Assembly: GCA_963845695.1 (NCBI GenBank)
Contig: CAWJTQ010000025.1
Location: forward strand, 1 to 64,000
Reading direction: 5' to 3'
DNA: 64,000 bases
DNA from: CAWJTV01 sp963845695
Lineage (GTDB): Bacteria; Planctomycetota; Planctomycetia; Isosphaerales; Isosphaeraceae
Shown here: in pieces, positions 28,684 to 38,605 of the stretch
Layout: the number at the start of each line of letters is the position of its first letter
Position numbering within the stretch: position 1 is the first letter of the stretch
The notes under the pieces: generated by a model
Database searches by the model: none
What the model saw: only the letters and a program-made list of their open reading frames with translations
Told to the model about the DNA's origin: nothing
Program-made: the position numbers and the translations under genes

Positions 28684-31623
28684 GTGGACGAGCCACGTCA
28701 GTACCCCGTGCCGGTCGCCAGTGACGAAGAGGTCGCCGCTTTCATCGCGCGCCACGGGAAGCTCCACGATCCGGAAACCGATGATCTACCACCAAGAACC
28801 GTTCATCGCCGATATCCGAGAGGGGAAGAACAACCCCGATATACGATACACCCATTGTATCATACGAAGGTGCCTCCGCGGGCAATCATCCCATACATCC
28901 TCCATTACACGGAACCTGGCGACATCATCCTGGATCCGTTCTGCGGTAGCGGAATGACGGGCGTTGCCTCGCTCATGTGCCAAAACCCTCCCGATGACAT
29001 CCTTCAGTCCGTACCGGGCGCAAGAGAGGCGCAAGACGAGCGATCCTGAACGACCTGTCACCGGCGGCTTGTCACATCGCTTATAACTATTGCACGATCA
29101 GTCGATGTCAAGGCGCTATGATGCTGAATTCAAACGGATCACAGACTGCTGTCAAAGATGAGTTTGACTGGCTTTATGAGACAGAGCACTACGAGCCAGC
29201 GGTCGGCCTCTATGAACCGACGAATACTGACGTGGCTTGTCGGCTGAAGAACCCTCCACCAGACGCGTCCCAAGACAGCTTGCTGTCCGTGGTAGACCGC
29301 TCCTGGGAATTGCTCGACCGAGCCGAAGTCGAACATCGCATGGGCACAAGGGCCCTCAACCAACGACCGCTGCCCGACAATGTCGAGCGTTTTGTCTCAA
29401 TTCCCGCCACGATCCATTATACCATTTGGAGCGATCTATACATATGCGGCGGTGTGATCACCATCGAAGAACCGACGGGACGAGTTAGCAAGTCAACGGG
29501 CTTACCAAGTGTGAAGAAGGTCCGTGGTTCGAGAGGTTGCGGACTAGTTTTTTCTCTCTGGGATGTTGCCTTCAACAGCACGACAGGCGAAGTGCAACAA
29601 CGGTTTGCATGTCCTAGATGTCAACAGATGTGGGTAAAGACACAGCTAAAACGATCGGGGCTTGTCCCCGTGGTGACAAACTATTCGTATCGTGGGCTCA
29701 AGCTGAGGAAGAAAGGAAAAAGCACCGTTGTCGGAGACGCCGGTTACCGTACAGAGCGACCGGTAAATAGCTTCGAAAAGAACCGCATCGCTGAATGTGG
29801 AAGGATCATTGGTGACTTCTCTCTCCTTCGGTCATTCCAAATGTGGACCGATGGTCCACAATATCGGCGGAACGCTCTTCGTGGTAGAAACATTCGAAAC
29901 CGCTGCCGACTTCTTTACTGACAGAAACCACGCTGGGCTCTCTCTGCTTTACCGGCAGATCATTCTCGCACCGCCACGGCTCCAGACCTCGCTCATGTTC
30001 TGTTTAACAGCGATCAGTCCATCCATGTCACGAATGTACATATTTCGGGATAGTAGAAAGGGAAGCTACCTCAAAGCTTCTCTCTATTTCCCAAGTTTCT
30101 TTCAGGAAATGAATGTATTCTCGGCTTTCTTCGCGAAACGCAAGGATGTACTTGCCCTTGGGAGATCCAACGACTCGACTCAGACCAGCCCTCTGGTCAT
30201 GTGCCAGTCCGCCACATCTCTCCTACCAGAGGCATCGGAGTGCATCGACTACATTTTTACCGATCCTCCGTTTGGTTCAAATATCTACTACTCCGAGGCT
30301 AGCTGTCTGTTCGATATATGGCTGGGCAAGAGGATGGATCGCGGACTTGAGGCCGTTGTTCATCGGAAAGCGGACGGAGGAACTAAAACTCTCGCCGATT
30401 ATGGTAGCCTGATGACCGAGGCTTTTAAGCAAATGTTTCGGCTCCTCAAGCCCGGCCGCTTCCTGACCGTTGAGTTCAACAACAAGGACGGACATGTATT
30501 TCAAACAATTAAGAATGCCGCCCGAGACGCTGGCTTTGTAATCGAGAACATGGTTTTTCTCGACAAAGTCCACAAAACCTTTAAACAAAAAAAGGGCGAC
30601 AAGGGAGAGGAAGACGTTGCCGGCCACGACGTGATCTTCAACCTTGGAAAGCCACCTAGAGATTGCGAGTCGAAGATGGACCCCACGAGGATCGGCCTGA
30701 ATAGTTCTGTTCACGAGCTGGAAGACATCGTAGCGGCCACGGTGCGGGAACACCTGCTCGACTTGCCACAAAGCATCCAGAAAGACCCGAACACTTACAA
30801 CGACGAACACCGCACGACGCCGTTCCTCAACACGATGCTGATGAATGCCTTGATTCCGCGCGGAGTGGACGTGTCGCGGTTGAATCTGCCGTTCATCGAA
30901 CGGATCTGCGGCCGGTACTTCCGCAAGGTGGACGGCCGCTGGTATCTGCGGGACGAAGCCGTCGGCGATCAGGCGTCCAACGGCAAGAAAGGCTTCCTCT
31001 TTCCGACGTCGGATGAGGTCCCTGTCATCCAGGACGAGACCAGCGCCATCGCTTGGCTGCGCCAAGCTCTCGCCAAGACCCCGATGCGGATCGGCGAACT
31101 ACGCCCCCACTGGATGAAGGCCACCGTCCGGCTCACCGGCGACCTGTCAACCCAACTCGAGCGGTTCCTTCGCGAGAACTTCTGGCCCGATCGCTCGACA
31201 CGACGCTGGCGGATTCCCACCGCCGAGGAACTGGCCGAGCTCAACGACCACGAGCGCCAGCGTGCCTGTCACGACGCCGAGCGCTTTCTGGAAGGGAAAC
31301 TCTCCCCACCGCCGACGGATGTCGAGGTCCTCGGCTGGATCGAGCGGCTCTATGACGCCGCCGGCCGGCTGGAAGAGGAGGCCGAGGGTCTGGTCGATCC
31401 TGGGGAGCAGCCGGTATTGCCCGAGGAGGCGGTCGGATACTACCGGATGATGGCCCGGCTGCTTCAGAGCGTCTTGAAGGAAAACGTGGATGCGTCGTCC
31501 TACACTCGTGCGAGCCGCCAGTGCCGGACGGCGGCCCGTAAGGTCGAGGAGCATGATGCCCGCTCGGATGAGGCCGACGGTCACGGTGCGTCCGGGGCTC
31601 GACAGGGTCGGCTTTTCGACTGA
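28684..31623 (+). CDS. pglX: BREX DNA methyltransferase, PglX-like of the N4/N6 (pfam01555-like) type (several frame breaks)
   Basis: Starts GTG 28684, 14 bp after brxC. The AdoMet-binding motif I is GDIILDPFCGSGMTGVASLM; the catalytic motif IV is FTDPPFGSNIYYSEAS near 30260; TVEFNNKDGHVFQTIK follows. This order (FxGxG before DPPF/Y) is that of beta-class enzymes such as PglXI of type 3 BREX. Between them lie NYTxWSD-like IHYTIWSDLY and a zinc-type FACPRCQQMW. The C-terminus (30700-31623) is a helical extension with PFLNTMLMNALIPRGVDVSR. Frame breaks: near 28790-28850 (two that cancel: IADIREGKNNP is in the alternative frame), near 29030, and near 29810-29900. The middle (about 29040-30650) is visibly poorer in G and C than the flanks. 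It probably modifies host DNA to mark self. Confidence 0.75.
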
Positions 31624-31742
31624 TCGGGCGTCGAGACGGCAGTCCGAAGCCGGCGATGGCCACGGAGAACGTTCTTGACTCATCCAGAAGTACCGCTGAC
31701 GCGGATTGTGACGAAACGCCTTGTGTTTACGCCAAAGGCGTT

Positions 31743-31930
31743 ACACAACAGAGCCCAGGGTCAAGCAGCGCACTCTGGGAACGCGTCGATCCTCCGTAAT
31801 CGTCCATCGTACCCCAACGGGGTTCCACAAGACGACCACCAACACGATGTGGAACTCCTTCAGGGTACATGGCTAGGGCACCGTGTTCGGTCCCCAGGGT
31901 GCGCTTCGGCGACCCTGGGCTCTGTTGTGT
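31743..31930. repeat. Palindromic repeat with perfect 20-bp arms between methyltransferase and pglZ genes
   Basis: acacaacagagcccagggtc at 31743-31762 is exactly inverted at 31911-31930. Internal pairs such as accccaacggggttcc (31812 region) and tccccgttgggg (just outside the right arm) add to the structure. It interrupts an otherwise tight operon, so it may separate or modulate transcription of methylation and interference genes. It resembles dispersed palindromes elsewhere in the window (for example ccccagggtgcgc near 47610). Confidence 0.65.
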
Positions 31931-32019
31931 ATCCCCGTTGGGGAACAGAGGTGTGACAATCCGGTTCACGCACGACAGAGGAATTCCACGGAGGACGATT
32001 CGAAAAGGAGCCATGCCCC

Positions 32020-34815
32020 ATGAGCCCCAAGCGTCCCGGACATCCCGATGACCTGGTGCGTCGCCAGCTCGGCACACGGCCGCAGGGGAACCAGTGCCGC
32101 GCTGGCGCTCGACCCGGACCGGCTGGTCGAGCTGGGTCGCACGCTCCTTGATGAGACGGGGCGTAGCTGGGAGGTAGTCCCGTATCGTGGCGACGACGTC
32201 GCGACGCGGCGGGCCTGGGCGCATGCCCGTTCGGGGTCGGACGCAATCCTGCTCCTGTTGACCCGTCCTGAGGGGGATGACTCGCCCCTGGAGGCGAGCG
32301 GGGTCGCCGACCTGATCGGCGCGCGGAGGGAGCCCCGATCGACCTGTCGATCCTGGGGTATTTCCACAGTGTCTTCCCCGGGTCAATCCGCCCGCCGCAG
32401 CATATTCGAACACGGCATGCGTTCGTCGAACAGATAGAGGAGATCGTCAAGGCGTACCCGCGCTGCAAGGACCAATGGCGAGAACCCGATTCCTGGACCC
32501 GGGGCCAGTTCCTGGTCATCCTGCTGATGTCCCGGTTCCCGAGCTGGGATCTGGATGACCTCTGGTGCAACGAGGACTCGACTCCGGCCTTCGCGGCTCA
32601 CGCCATCGGACTCCTGTGTCACCCGGACGTCAGGCCGGACGACCTGCCGGCGATCACCGAGGTGATCTGGGAGTCGGCCCGACACGCGCCATCGAGTGAG
32701 GCGGTGACGTGGCTCTCTGTCGGGGAAACCGATCTGCGAGGCGTTCGGGACGAGGTCGCGGCGTATCTGGTCCTCCGGGACCTCGGGCCTTCGCCCACGC
32801 CCTCGCATCTCGACACCTTGCTGCGGGTCAAACTGCCACTCACGACCTTCGATCCCGAGGGCGCTGGGCGGATCTGTGCCCCAGGTGATCGGTGCGATCA
32901 AGGACTCAGGGCGGTGGGCGGACCTGCGTCGCCGGGCGGAGTCCTTCCTGACGCTGGGGCGACTCGCGAAGGTCGCCGACCTCCTGCCCTCGGAGCCGGA
33001 GACCTTGGCCCGGATGGTGGAATCGGAGTCGGCTCCGCAGACGGTCTGCGCCTTCCTGATCCGCCGGACCTTGCTCGATCGCTTCAACGGGCAGGCCGAA
33101 AGCTGGCCGGCCTGGGCGCGGGGGCTCGACCGTCACCCCAGCGTCGCCCGCTTACGTCGGGGTCAATGCACAGAACCGTCCGAACGAGTATGTGCCGCTC
33201 AAAGGGCGGCGACGGCCCATCTCTCGGGTGTGGAAACGGCCCTGGCCGAAGAGGTGCCCGAATTCGATTCGGCCGAAGCGCTCCTGGATTGGTACGTGGC
33301 CCAGAGGCGCCACATGCTGGAATTCCAGGTCGCCGAGGCTTTCGCCTGCTGGAATCCGTAGACGACTCCCGCGTTGCATGAGGCGGCTCACCAGTTCATC
33401 ATGAAAGCACCGGATGCGCTGCGCTACCGGGTCCGACGGTACGCCGATCAGCTGGAACGGCACTTGGCCCAGTTCATCCGTTCGGACCTCCACGCCTTGG
33501 AATACGGCAAGCGAAGCACCGGTCGTATCCTGCCAGACCTGGTGCCAACCGGCCGGCACTGGTTGGAAAGCGGGTGTGGAACCTGGTCATGGATGGGATG
33601 GACTACGACACCTGGGATGCCGTGGTCCGCCCCCTGCTCACCGAGCATTTCCAGGTGGTCTCGGGACAGGACCGAACTTACTTCAGCCTGCTGCCGAGTA
33701 AGACGGACGTGCGCGTCGGGGCCTGCTCGCCGCGGCTCTCGGCAAAGACTGGAAGAACCTTTCGGGCTATCCGACCAAAGATGAAAGGATCCTGGCGGCT
33801 GGCGCTACTGGGCGTCGCCAAGCACGAATGCGACGGGAAGGTCCGGTTCGTCACCGATGCCGAGACAAGCGAGGCTCCGCACAAACTGGGATACAGCCAG
33901 GACGACCTGCGCGATATCAATATCCTGATTTATCCGATCAGCGATGACCTGGGGCATTACCACAACGATACTCTGGCCGCCCTCAACGAGAAGGTCCAGT
34001 AGCAGCTCGTCTCTCAGCAGGGGATGCGAGGAATCGTCAACGACCTGCGACGACGGGTCCAGCCGACCGACCTCGTGCTCATTACCTCCGATCATGGTTT
34101 CCAGGAACTCTTCCCCGAGGACCATGTGACGATTTCCGCCGCCAAGCTTTACGGGCTGGGCCGGTCGGAGGACGACGTCGCGTACCGCCATATCCGATTC
34201 GAAGCGACCGCGGACTGGGCGATCGGAGAGTTCGTCAGCTTACCTTGGGAGGAGCAGGGCAGGGGCAAGAAACAAGTGACCCACTTCACCTTGCCGGTCG
34301 GTGCCGTTTGGTATCAGAGGGAGAAGGGCAAGCCGCACGGTTCGCCCACGGGGGCGTCTCGCTGGCCGAGATGGTCATTCCTGGTGTCCTCATGCAGCCG
34401 ATCCAGCAGAAGGCGGCGCGTGTCGAACTCCTCGGCTTGCCCACGGAGTTCGCCGTCAGGGAAGATGAGGAGGAAACCCTGGCCTTCGAGATTACCAACC
34501 AGGGCAACGTGGCGACCGCGTACGCCTTGTCCGTTTGGTCGAATCTCGAAGGTCATCCTGGACCGGAACGGCGAGATCGCCCCGGGTAAGCGTGAAGCCT
34601 TCTCCTGCAAGGTTTTGGGAGCGTATGAGACGGACTTGAACCGGGAGCCCATCCGGGACAAGACTCTCACCGCGTTGACCGTCCAACTTGGCCACGCGGG
34701 ATTGGATGGGAAGATGGTCTGGCAGAACTATGGGCGGGAAACCGTTCGCGTGACCGTAAAGCCAAAACCGACGAAGATCGATACCGACGCACTGAAGGCG
34801 TTCGACGAGCTCTAG
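32020..34815 (+). CDS. pglZ: BREX phosphatase-like protein PglZ (multiple frame breaks and two in-frame stops)
   Basis: PglZ carries an alkaline-phosphatase-superfamily domain and is the hallmark of BREX. ATG 32020 has AAAAGGAG nine bases upstream. The N-terminal part reads PDRLVELGRTLLDETGRSWE, then FVEQIEEIVKAYPRCKDQWR. The catalytic region starts WNLVMDGMDYDTWDAVVRPL (33575 region), followed by LIYPISDDLGHYHNDTLAAL, ITSDHGFQEL (DHG metal motif, 34080 region) and a final beta domain ending at 34815. The reading frame changes near 32080, 32320, 32860, 33170-33240, 33560, 34350 and 34545. In addition, TAG codons lie inside otherwise continuous homology at 33359-33361 (after FACWNP) and 34000-34002 (after NEKVQ). 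About 920 residues if restored. It may be inactivated, or the sequence may be of low quality. Confidence 0.75.
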
Positions 34816-34829
34816 GAGGGGAGTCGCCG

Positions 34830-36335
34830 ATGGAACCGAAAGACCGAGTGATCGCGCCGCTCCCGTCCGATTCCGCGTTCTCTCACGAGGCGGAGGTCCG
34901 TAACCGCCGGTTGAACGAGAAGATCCGGCACGAGCTAGAAGGGTTGGTGATCCTCAAGCCGCTGACGCGATGGAACGAAGCCTACAAGGAATTTCCTCGT
35001 TTTGTCCTTGAGTACCTCGTGGCACGGTACGTCAATCCCGACGAACCGATCGACGGCCAGCGGAAAATCGACCGCATCCTGAACGAGCACTACACGGAAT
35101 CGTCGAAGAAGGAGCTGATCAAGTCGTCCATCCGGGAGAAAGGCGAGTACACGCTGCTCGGGCAACTGACCGTTCGCCTGGAGGCCGGGCGCGACCACTA
35201 CTGGGCCGATGTCCCGGCCCTCGGGGAGAACACCGTCCGCGTCAGTCAGGGGGTCCTCAAGGAATATGGTGAGGTTCTGTTGACGAGCGGAGCCTGGGGC
35301 ACGATGGCGGTCGAGTACGATGCGACCTACGAGATCAAGGGCAGGAAGTACCCCTTTTACATCAAAGATTTCACGCCCTTCCAGGTGACACGACTGGATC
35401 TTGATGATTACGTCGGGCGCCGCGGCCAATTCTCGGATGAGGAGTGGCTCGACTTGCTGGTCCAGAGCATCGGCTTCAATCCGGTCCATTTCGACCGGCG
35501 GACGAAGTGGCTCATGATGCTTCGGCTGGTCCCGTTCGTGGAACCGAACTACAACCTCATCGAGTTGGGCCCTCAGCAGACGGGGAAGACTTACACGTTC
35601 CGTAACACATCGAGCCGCGCCTTCGTGGTGAGCGGAGGCAAAGCCACGCCAGCGACCCTCTTTTACCATGGCGCGGCCAAGCGACTCGGCGTTGTGGGCA
35701 CCAAGCACGTCGTCTACTTCGACGAGATCTCGAAGACCAAGTTCGACGACGCCGATGCCAGCATCAGCGTGTTCAAGGACTACATGCAAACTGGTGTATT
35801 CACCCGGATGGGTCAGGAGTTCCGCGCTTCGGCATCCATTGTCCTGGGCGGGAACATTGAAGTGGACCTTAAGGCCAAGCGTCCCTCCGGCCGCTATGAC
35901 CATCTCTTCTCCGTTCTCCCCGAACCCTTGCAGGACACGGCGTTCCTGGATCGGCTGCACGCCTATCTGCCAGGGTGGGAAATGCCCGTCATCAACCCGG
36001 AAAACTACGCGACGGGCTACGGGCTCATGAGCGATTACCTGGCGGAGATCTTCGCCGAGATCCGGCGCCGAAATTACATGACCCACGTCTCGGCACAGGT
36101 CTCCTTTCCCGGCATGAATCAGCGGAACCAGGACTCCATCAAGAAAACGGCCGCCGGGATGCTGAAGCTCCTGTATCCCCAATTCCCCGCCGGGGATGTG
36201 CCGAGGTCCGTCATGGAGCCGTTACTGGACTTCGCGCTCGAGATGCGAAAGCGGGTCATCGACCAGATGAAGGTCATGAAGCCGTCAGAATTCCAGGATG
36301 TTACGTTCGATTGCTCTATCACGAACGGCGAGTAA
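34830..36335 (+). CDS. brxL: BrxL, short AAA+ form without Lon protease domain
   Basis: Intact 501-residue frame, 14 bp after pglZ, with a strong TAGGAGGGG site before ATG 34830. The N-terminus has the BrxL DNA-binding-like part (RRLNEKIRHELEGLVILKPL, FVLEYLVARYVNPDEPIDGQ). The AAA+ core has GPQQTGKTYTFRNTSSRAFV (Walker A), VVYFDEISKTKFDD (Walker B), GGNIEVDLKAKRPSGRYDHL and FLDRLHAYLPGWEMP (sensor region). BrxL hexamers translocate on DNA in type I BREX. Long BrxL proteins (about 680 residues) add a C-terminal Lon-like domain; this one ends soon after the AAA+ lid (SITNGE), so it belongs to the short form often encoded beside pglZ. The gene is undamaged while its neighbours are broken. Confidence 0.9.
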   Translation: MEPKDRVIAPLPSDSAFSHEAEVRNRRLNEKIRHELEGLVILKPLTRWNEAYKEFPRFVLEYLVARYVNPDEPIDGQRKIDRILNEHYTESSKKELIKSSIREKGEYTLLGQLTVRLEAGRDHYWADVPALGENTVRVSQGVLKEYGEVLLTSGAWGTMAVEYDATYEIKGRKYPFYIKDFTPFQVTRLDLDDYVGRRGQFSDEEWLDLLVQSIGFNPVHFDRRTKWLMMLRLVPFVEPNYNLIELGPQQTGKTYTFRNTSSRAFVVSGGKATPATLFYHGAAKRLGVVGTKHVVYFDEISKTKFDDADASISVFKDYMQTGVFTRMGQEFRASASIVLGGNIEVDLKAKRPSGRYDHLFSVLPEPLQDTAFLDRLHAYLPGWEMPVINPENYATGYGLMSDYLAEIFAEIRRRNYMTHVSAQVSFPGMNQRNQDSIKKTAAGMLKLLYPQFPAGDVPRSVMEPLLDFALEMRKRVIDQMKVMKPSEFQDVTFDCSITNGE

Positions 36336-36413
36336 TCTGTACAGACCCTGAGAAGATCGCTTTGGATCTACGGCTTGGGGAAAAAGGCAAACGGGAAGGC
36401 GAAGGCGACAGGG

Positions 36414-37565
36414 ATGCATCTCCAACTCAATGAAATCGGGCAGATTGCCAGGGCCGATATCCGATTCGGCGATCTCACCGTATTTGTCGGACCGCAGGCT
36501 ACAGGAAAGAGCATCGCGCTCCAATTCCTAAAACTGGTCGTCGACATGGGCTCTGTCCAGCAAGAAATGAAGCGATACGGGCTGGACTGGTCCGGACAGT
36601 CTTCGGAGTTCCTCGACGCCTACTTCGGGGAAGGGATGCGAGGTCTATGGCGGAACGGAGCGAGCGGTGTCGTGGGAGGGCCGGAACATCAATCTGCCGC
36701 AGTGGATCGGTCACACGCGGAGGACGAAAGTCGAATCCCTGTTCTACATCCCGGCTCAACGGGTGCTCACTCTCCGTGACGGCTGGCCGAGGCCGTTCAC
36801 CGACTACAAGCCGGGGGATCCGTTCGTTGTTCGCGAGTTCAGCGAAAAGTTCGCGGGCTCGTCGAGCGGGAGTTCGGTACGAGCGAGAGCCTGTTTCCCC
36901 AGGAACGGCGGCTGAAGAAGGAGTTCCGTGCCATGCTGGAGCGGAGCCTCTTCGCCAACTTTCGGCTCCGCGTTGATAAGGTCGGCGCCCAGAGACGGCT
37001 CGTCCTCGGCGCCGAAGACCACCCGCTGCCCTTCATGGTGTGGTCGGCCGGCCAGCGCGAGTTCGTGCCACTTCTGCTCGGGTTGTACTGGCTGATGCCG
37101 CCCGCGAAAGTGGCTCGGCGAGGGACGATTGAATGGGTGGTGCTGGAAGAGTTGGAGATGGGTCTTCACCCGCGTGCAATCAGTGTATTACTCTTGATGG
37201 TGCTGGAGCTGGTGGCGCGCGGGTATCGGGTCTGCCTTTCGACGCACTCTCCCCAGGTGCTCGAAACTGTCTGGGCACTGCGACACTTGAAGGAAAACCG
37301 GGCTTCACCACGGGACTTGCTCGGAATCTTCGAAGCTTCCGACACCACACCCATGCGGAAGCTCGCGGAAAACGTCATGGCTAAGAATGTCAAGGTGTAT
37401 TACTTCGATCCGGCGGAGGGTCGAACCAAGGACATCTCCGGACTGGAACCCGAGAGCGAAGAGGCGGGAGAAGGCGGATGGGGCGGATTGACCGAGTTCA
37501 GCGGCCGGGCGAACGTGGCGGTGGCCAGGGCGGTGGCCAACGCGGATCGGGAGGCGCACCCCTGA
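36414..37565 (+). CDS. AAA/ABC-type ATPase at the end of the defence operon (two frame breaks)
   Basis: ATG 36414 begins MHLQLNEIGQIARADIRFGD, then LTVFVGPQATGKSIALQFLK (Walker A). The frame moves near 36660 to KVESLFYIPAQRVLTLRDGW and again near 36870 to SLFPQERRLKKEFRAMLERS. The C-terminal half holds WSAGQREFVPLLLGLYWL (ABC-like signature), WVVLEELEMGLHPRAISVLL (Walker B and D-loop) and VCLSTHSPQVLETVW (H-loop region). This is an AAA_21/RecF-like ATPase with a short insertion in place of a long coiled coil, about 380 residues when restored. Such ATPases often work with a small effector in defence pairs; the next gene overlaps it. It is not a standard BREX component. Confidence 0.7.
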
Positions 37566-38038
37566 CTTTCCAGGAAGCCGTCGAGCAAACCCCTGATCTC
37601 AAGGGGGCTTGGCAGAAAGGCCTCAAGGCCCTGCGCGAAGCCGATCGGAATCACGTCGACGCCCAGGATACGCGACGCATCAAGGGGAGCGTGGACGTCG
37701 AGAGTTCTCTGAAACCGATTCACCAGGACCAGCGGCAATGGGATTACGCGGTTGGTTTCCACCCGACGAATCTCGGCACAGAAGAAGTCGTTTACTGGGT
37801 TGAGGTTCATCCGGCCAATGACGGCGAAATCAAGGTTGTTCTCGGAAAGCTACAATTCCTCAAGACGTGGCTACGCGACCGAGGGCCAAAGCTCAACACG
37901 TTGCGAAAGGCGTTCATTTGGGTGTCCAGTGGCAAGACATCGTTCACGCTCACCGCACCGCAGCAAAAACACTTCGCTTTGCAGGGCCTGGAGCACCCAG
38001 GGCGATTCTTCAGGATTCCGGACAAGTTCGTTGTTTGA
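37478..38038 (+). CDS. Small partner protein of the AAA ATPase, unknown function
   Basis: ATG 37478 would overlap the ATPase gene by 88 bp and give a glycine/arginine-rich leader. The clear domain begins LTFQEAVEQTPDLKGAWQKG, exactly where a CTG (37562-37564) overlaps the upstream TGA, so a non-ATG coupled start is possible. The domain continues VDVESSLKPIHQDQRQWDYA, EVVYWVEVHPANDGEIKVVL and LRKAFIWVSSGKTSFTLTAP, ending IPDKFVV. The EVHP...K pattern is reminiscent of small nuclease-like alpha/beta folds, but no family is recognised. Between 126 and 187 residues depending on start. Probably a dedicated partner or effector of the ATPase. Confidence 0.6.
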   Translation: MGRIDRVQRPGERGGGQGGGQRGSGGAPLTFQEAVEQTPDLKGAWQKGLKALREADRNHVDAQDTRRIKGSVDVESSLKPIHQDQRQWDYAVGFHPTNLGTEEVVYWVEVHPANDGEIKVVLGKLQFLKTWLRDRGPKLNTLRKAFIWVSSGKTSFTLTAPQQKHFALQGLEHPGRFFRIPDKFVV

Positions 38039-38039
38039 G

Positions 38040-38166
38040 AGGCAGCCATGAGCGCGATGATCTCATTGATCTCGAAAGGCCCTCCGGAAGCGCCCTGCAG
38101 CAATTGGCAATACTCACATCGACCTGCTCCGCCGTGCCACGCCAGACGTGTCAGGTCAGCGTCCAT
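38040..38166 (-). pseudogene. Truncated HNH endonuclease fragment
   Basis: On the minus strand ATG 38166 begins MDADLTRLAWHGGAGRCEYC, then QLLQ and GPFEINEIIALMA. HNH endonucleases of planctomycetes start in the same way (R-A-x-x-RCEYC, then FEIDHIIA, where the CxxC pair and the D/H of the HNH motif lie). Here homology ends immediately after EIIA, and the following bases are the end of the defence operon. The 3' part of the HNH gene is missing. Overlap of its start with the stop of the upstream antitoxin-like gene (38156) shows the original operon arrangement. Confidence 0.6.
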
Positions 38167-38458
38167 GCCAGGAATTCTCGGCGTGTTTCTTCGAAGAACG
38201 TCGGGGCTTGGCGTGCATCAGGTCCAGGAGCGAGCTGACGCGGAGATCGCTTTCCAGATCCGCCTTCTCGGCTGTCGTCAGAGCGTCGTCCTGGTTCTTG
38301 GTGGCCCGCTCATGAATGTGCGCCATGTCCTGACTGTCGAAACCGATCGCCAGCCACGCGTTCGCCGCCACTGCCGGGAGGTCGGCGTCCTCCGGGTGGA
38401 TCAGGCTGGCTATACTGGCCGCGTCGCCACGGGACGATAGGCGTGGTTGCGTAGTCAT
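38156..38458 (-). CDS. Small antitoxin-like protein, formerly paired with the HNH gene
   Basis: A 100-residue protein from ATG 38458: TTQPRLSSRGDAASIASLIH, then AANAWLAIGFDSQDMAHIHE, RATKNQDDALTTAEKADLES and LRVSSLLDLMHAKPRRSSKK. The pattern LxxGFSxxDxxxxHELxxKAxxGxLTxxExxELexyLRvgsLLaLLqsKAR is common in planctomycetes and is usually encoded immediately upstream of a short HNH endonuclease. Its role (antitoxin or partner) is an inference from that association. The gene itself looks intact. Confidence 0.6.
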   Translation of the reverse strand: MTTQPRLSSRGDAASIASLIHPEDADLPAVAANAWLAIGFDSQDMAHIHERATKNQDDALTTAEKADLESDLRVSSLLDLMHAKPRRSSKKHAENSWHGR

Positions 38459-38605
38459 GATTTGCGCTGATCCGGCGCTGCCGAAGACGATTTGGATCGG
38501 AACCGACGTTTCGTCACATCGAGCCCCGTCCCATGCGCCTGCGACACGAGCGGAATCTCGAATCCGGAACCTGGAATAAGGAATCCGGTTCCGGCGCAAG
38601 CTGCA

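Noticed and set aside
36375..36413. TTG 36375 as start of the ATPase gene
   Set aside because: It adds a lysine/glycine-rich leader with no family match; ATG 36414 directly precedes the conserved first strand.
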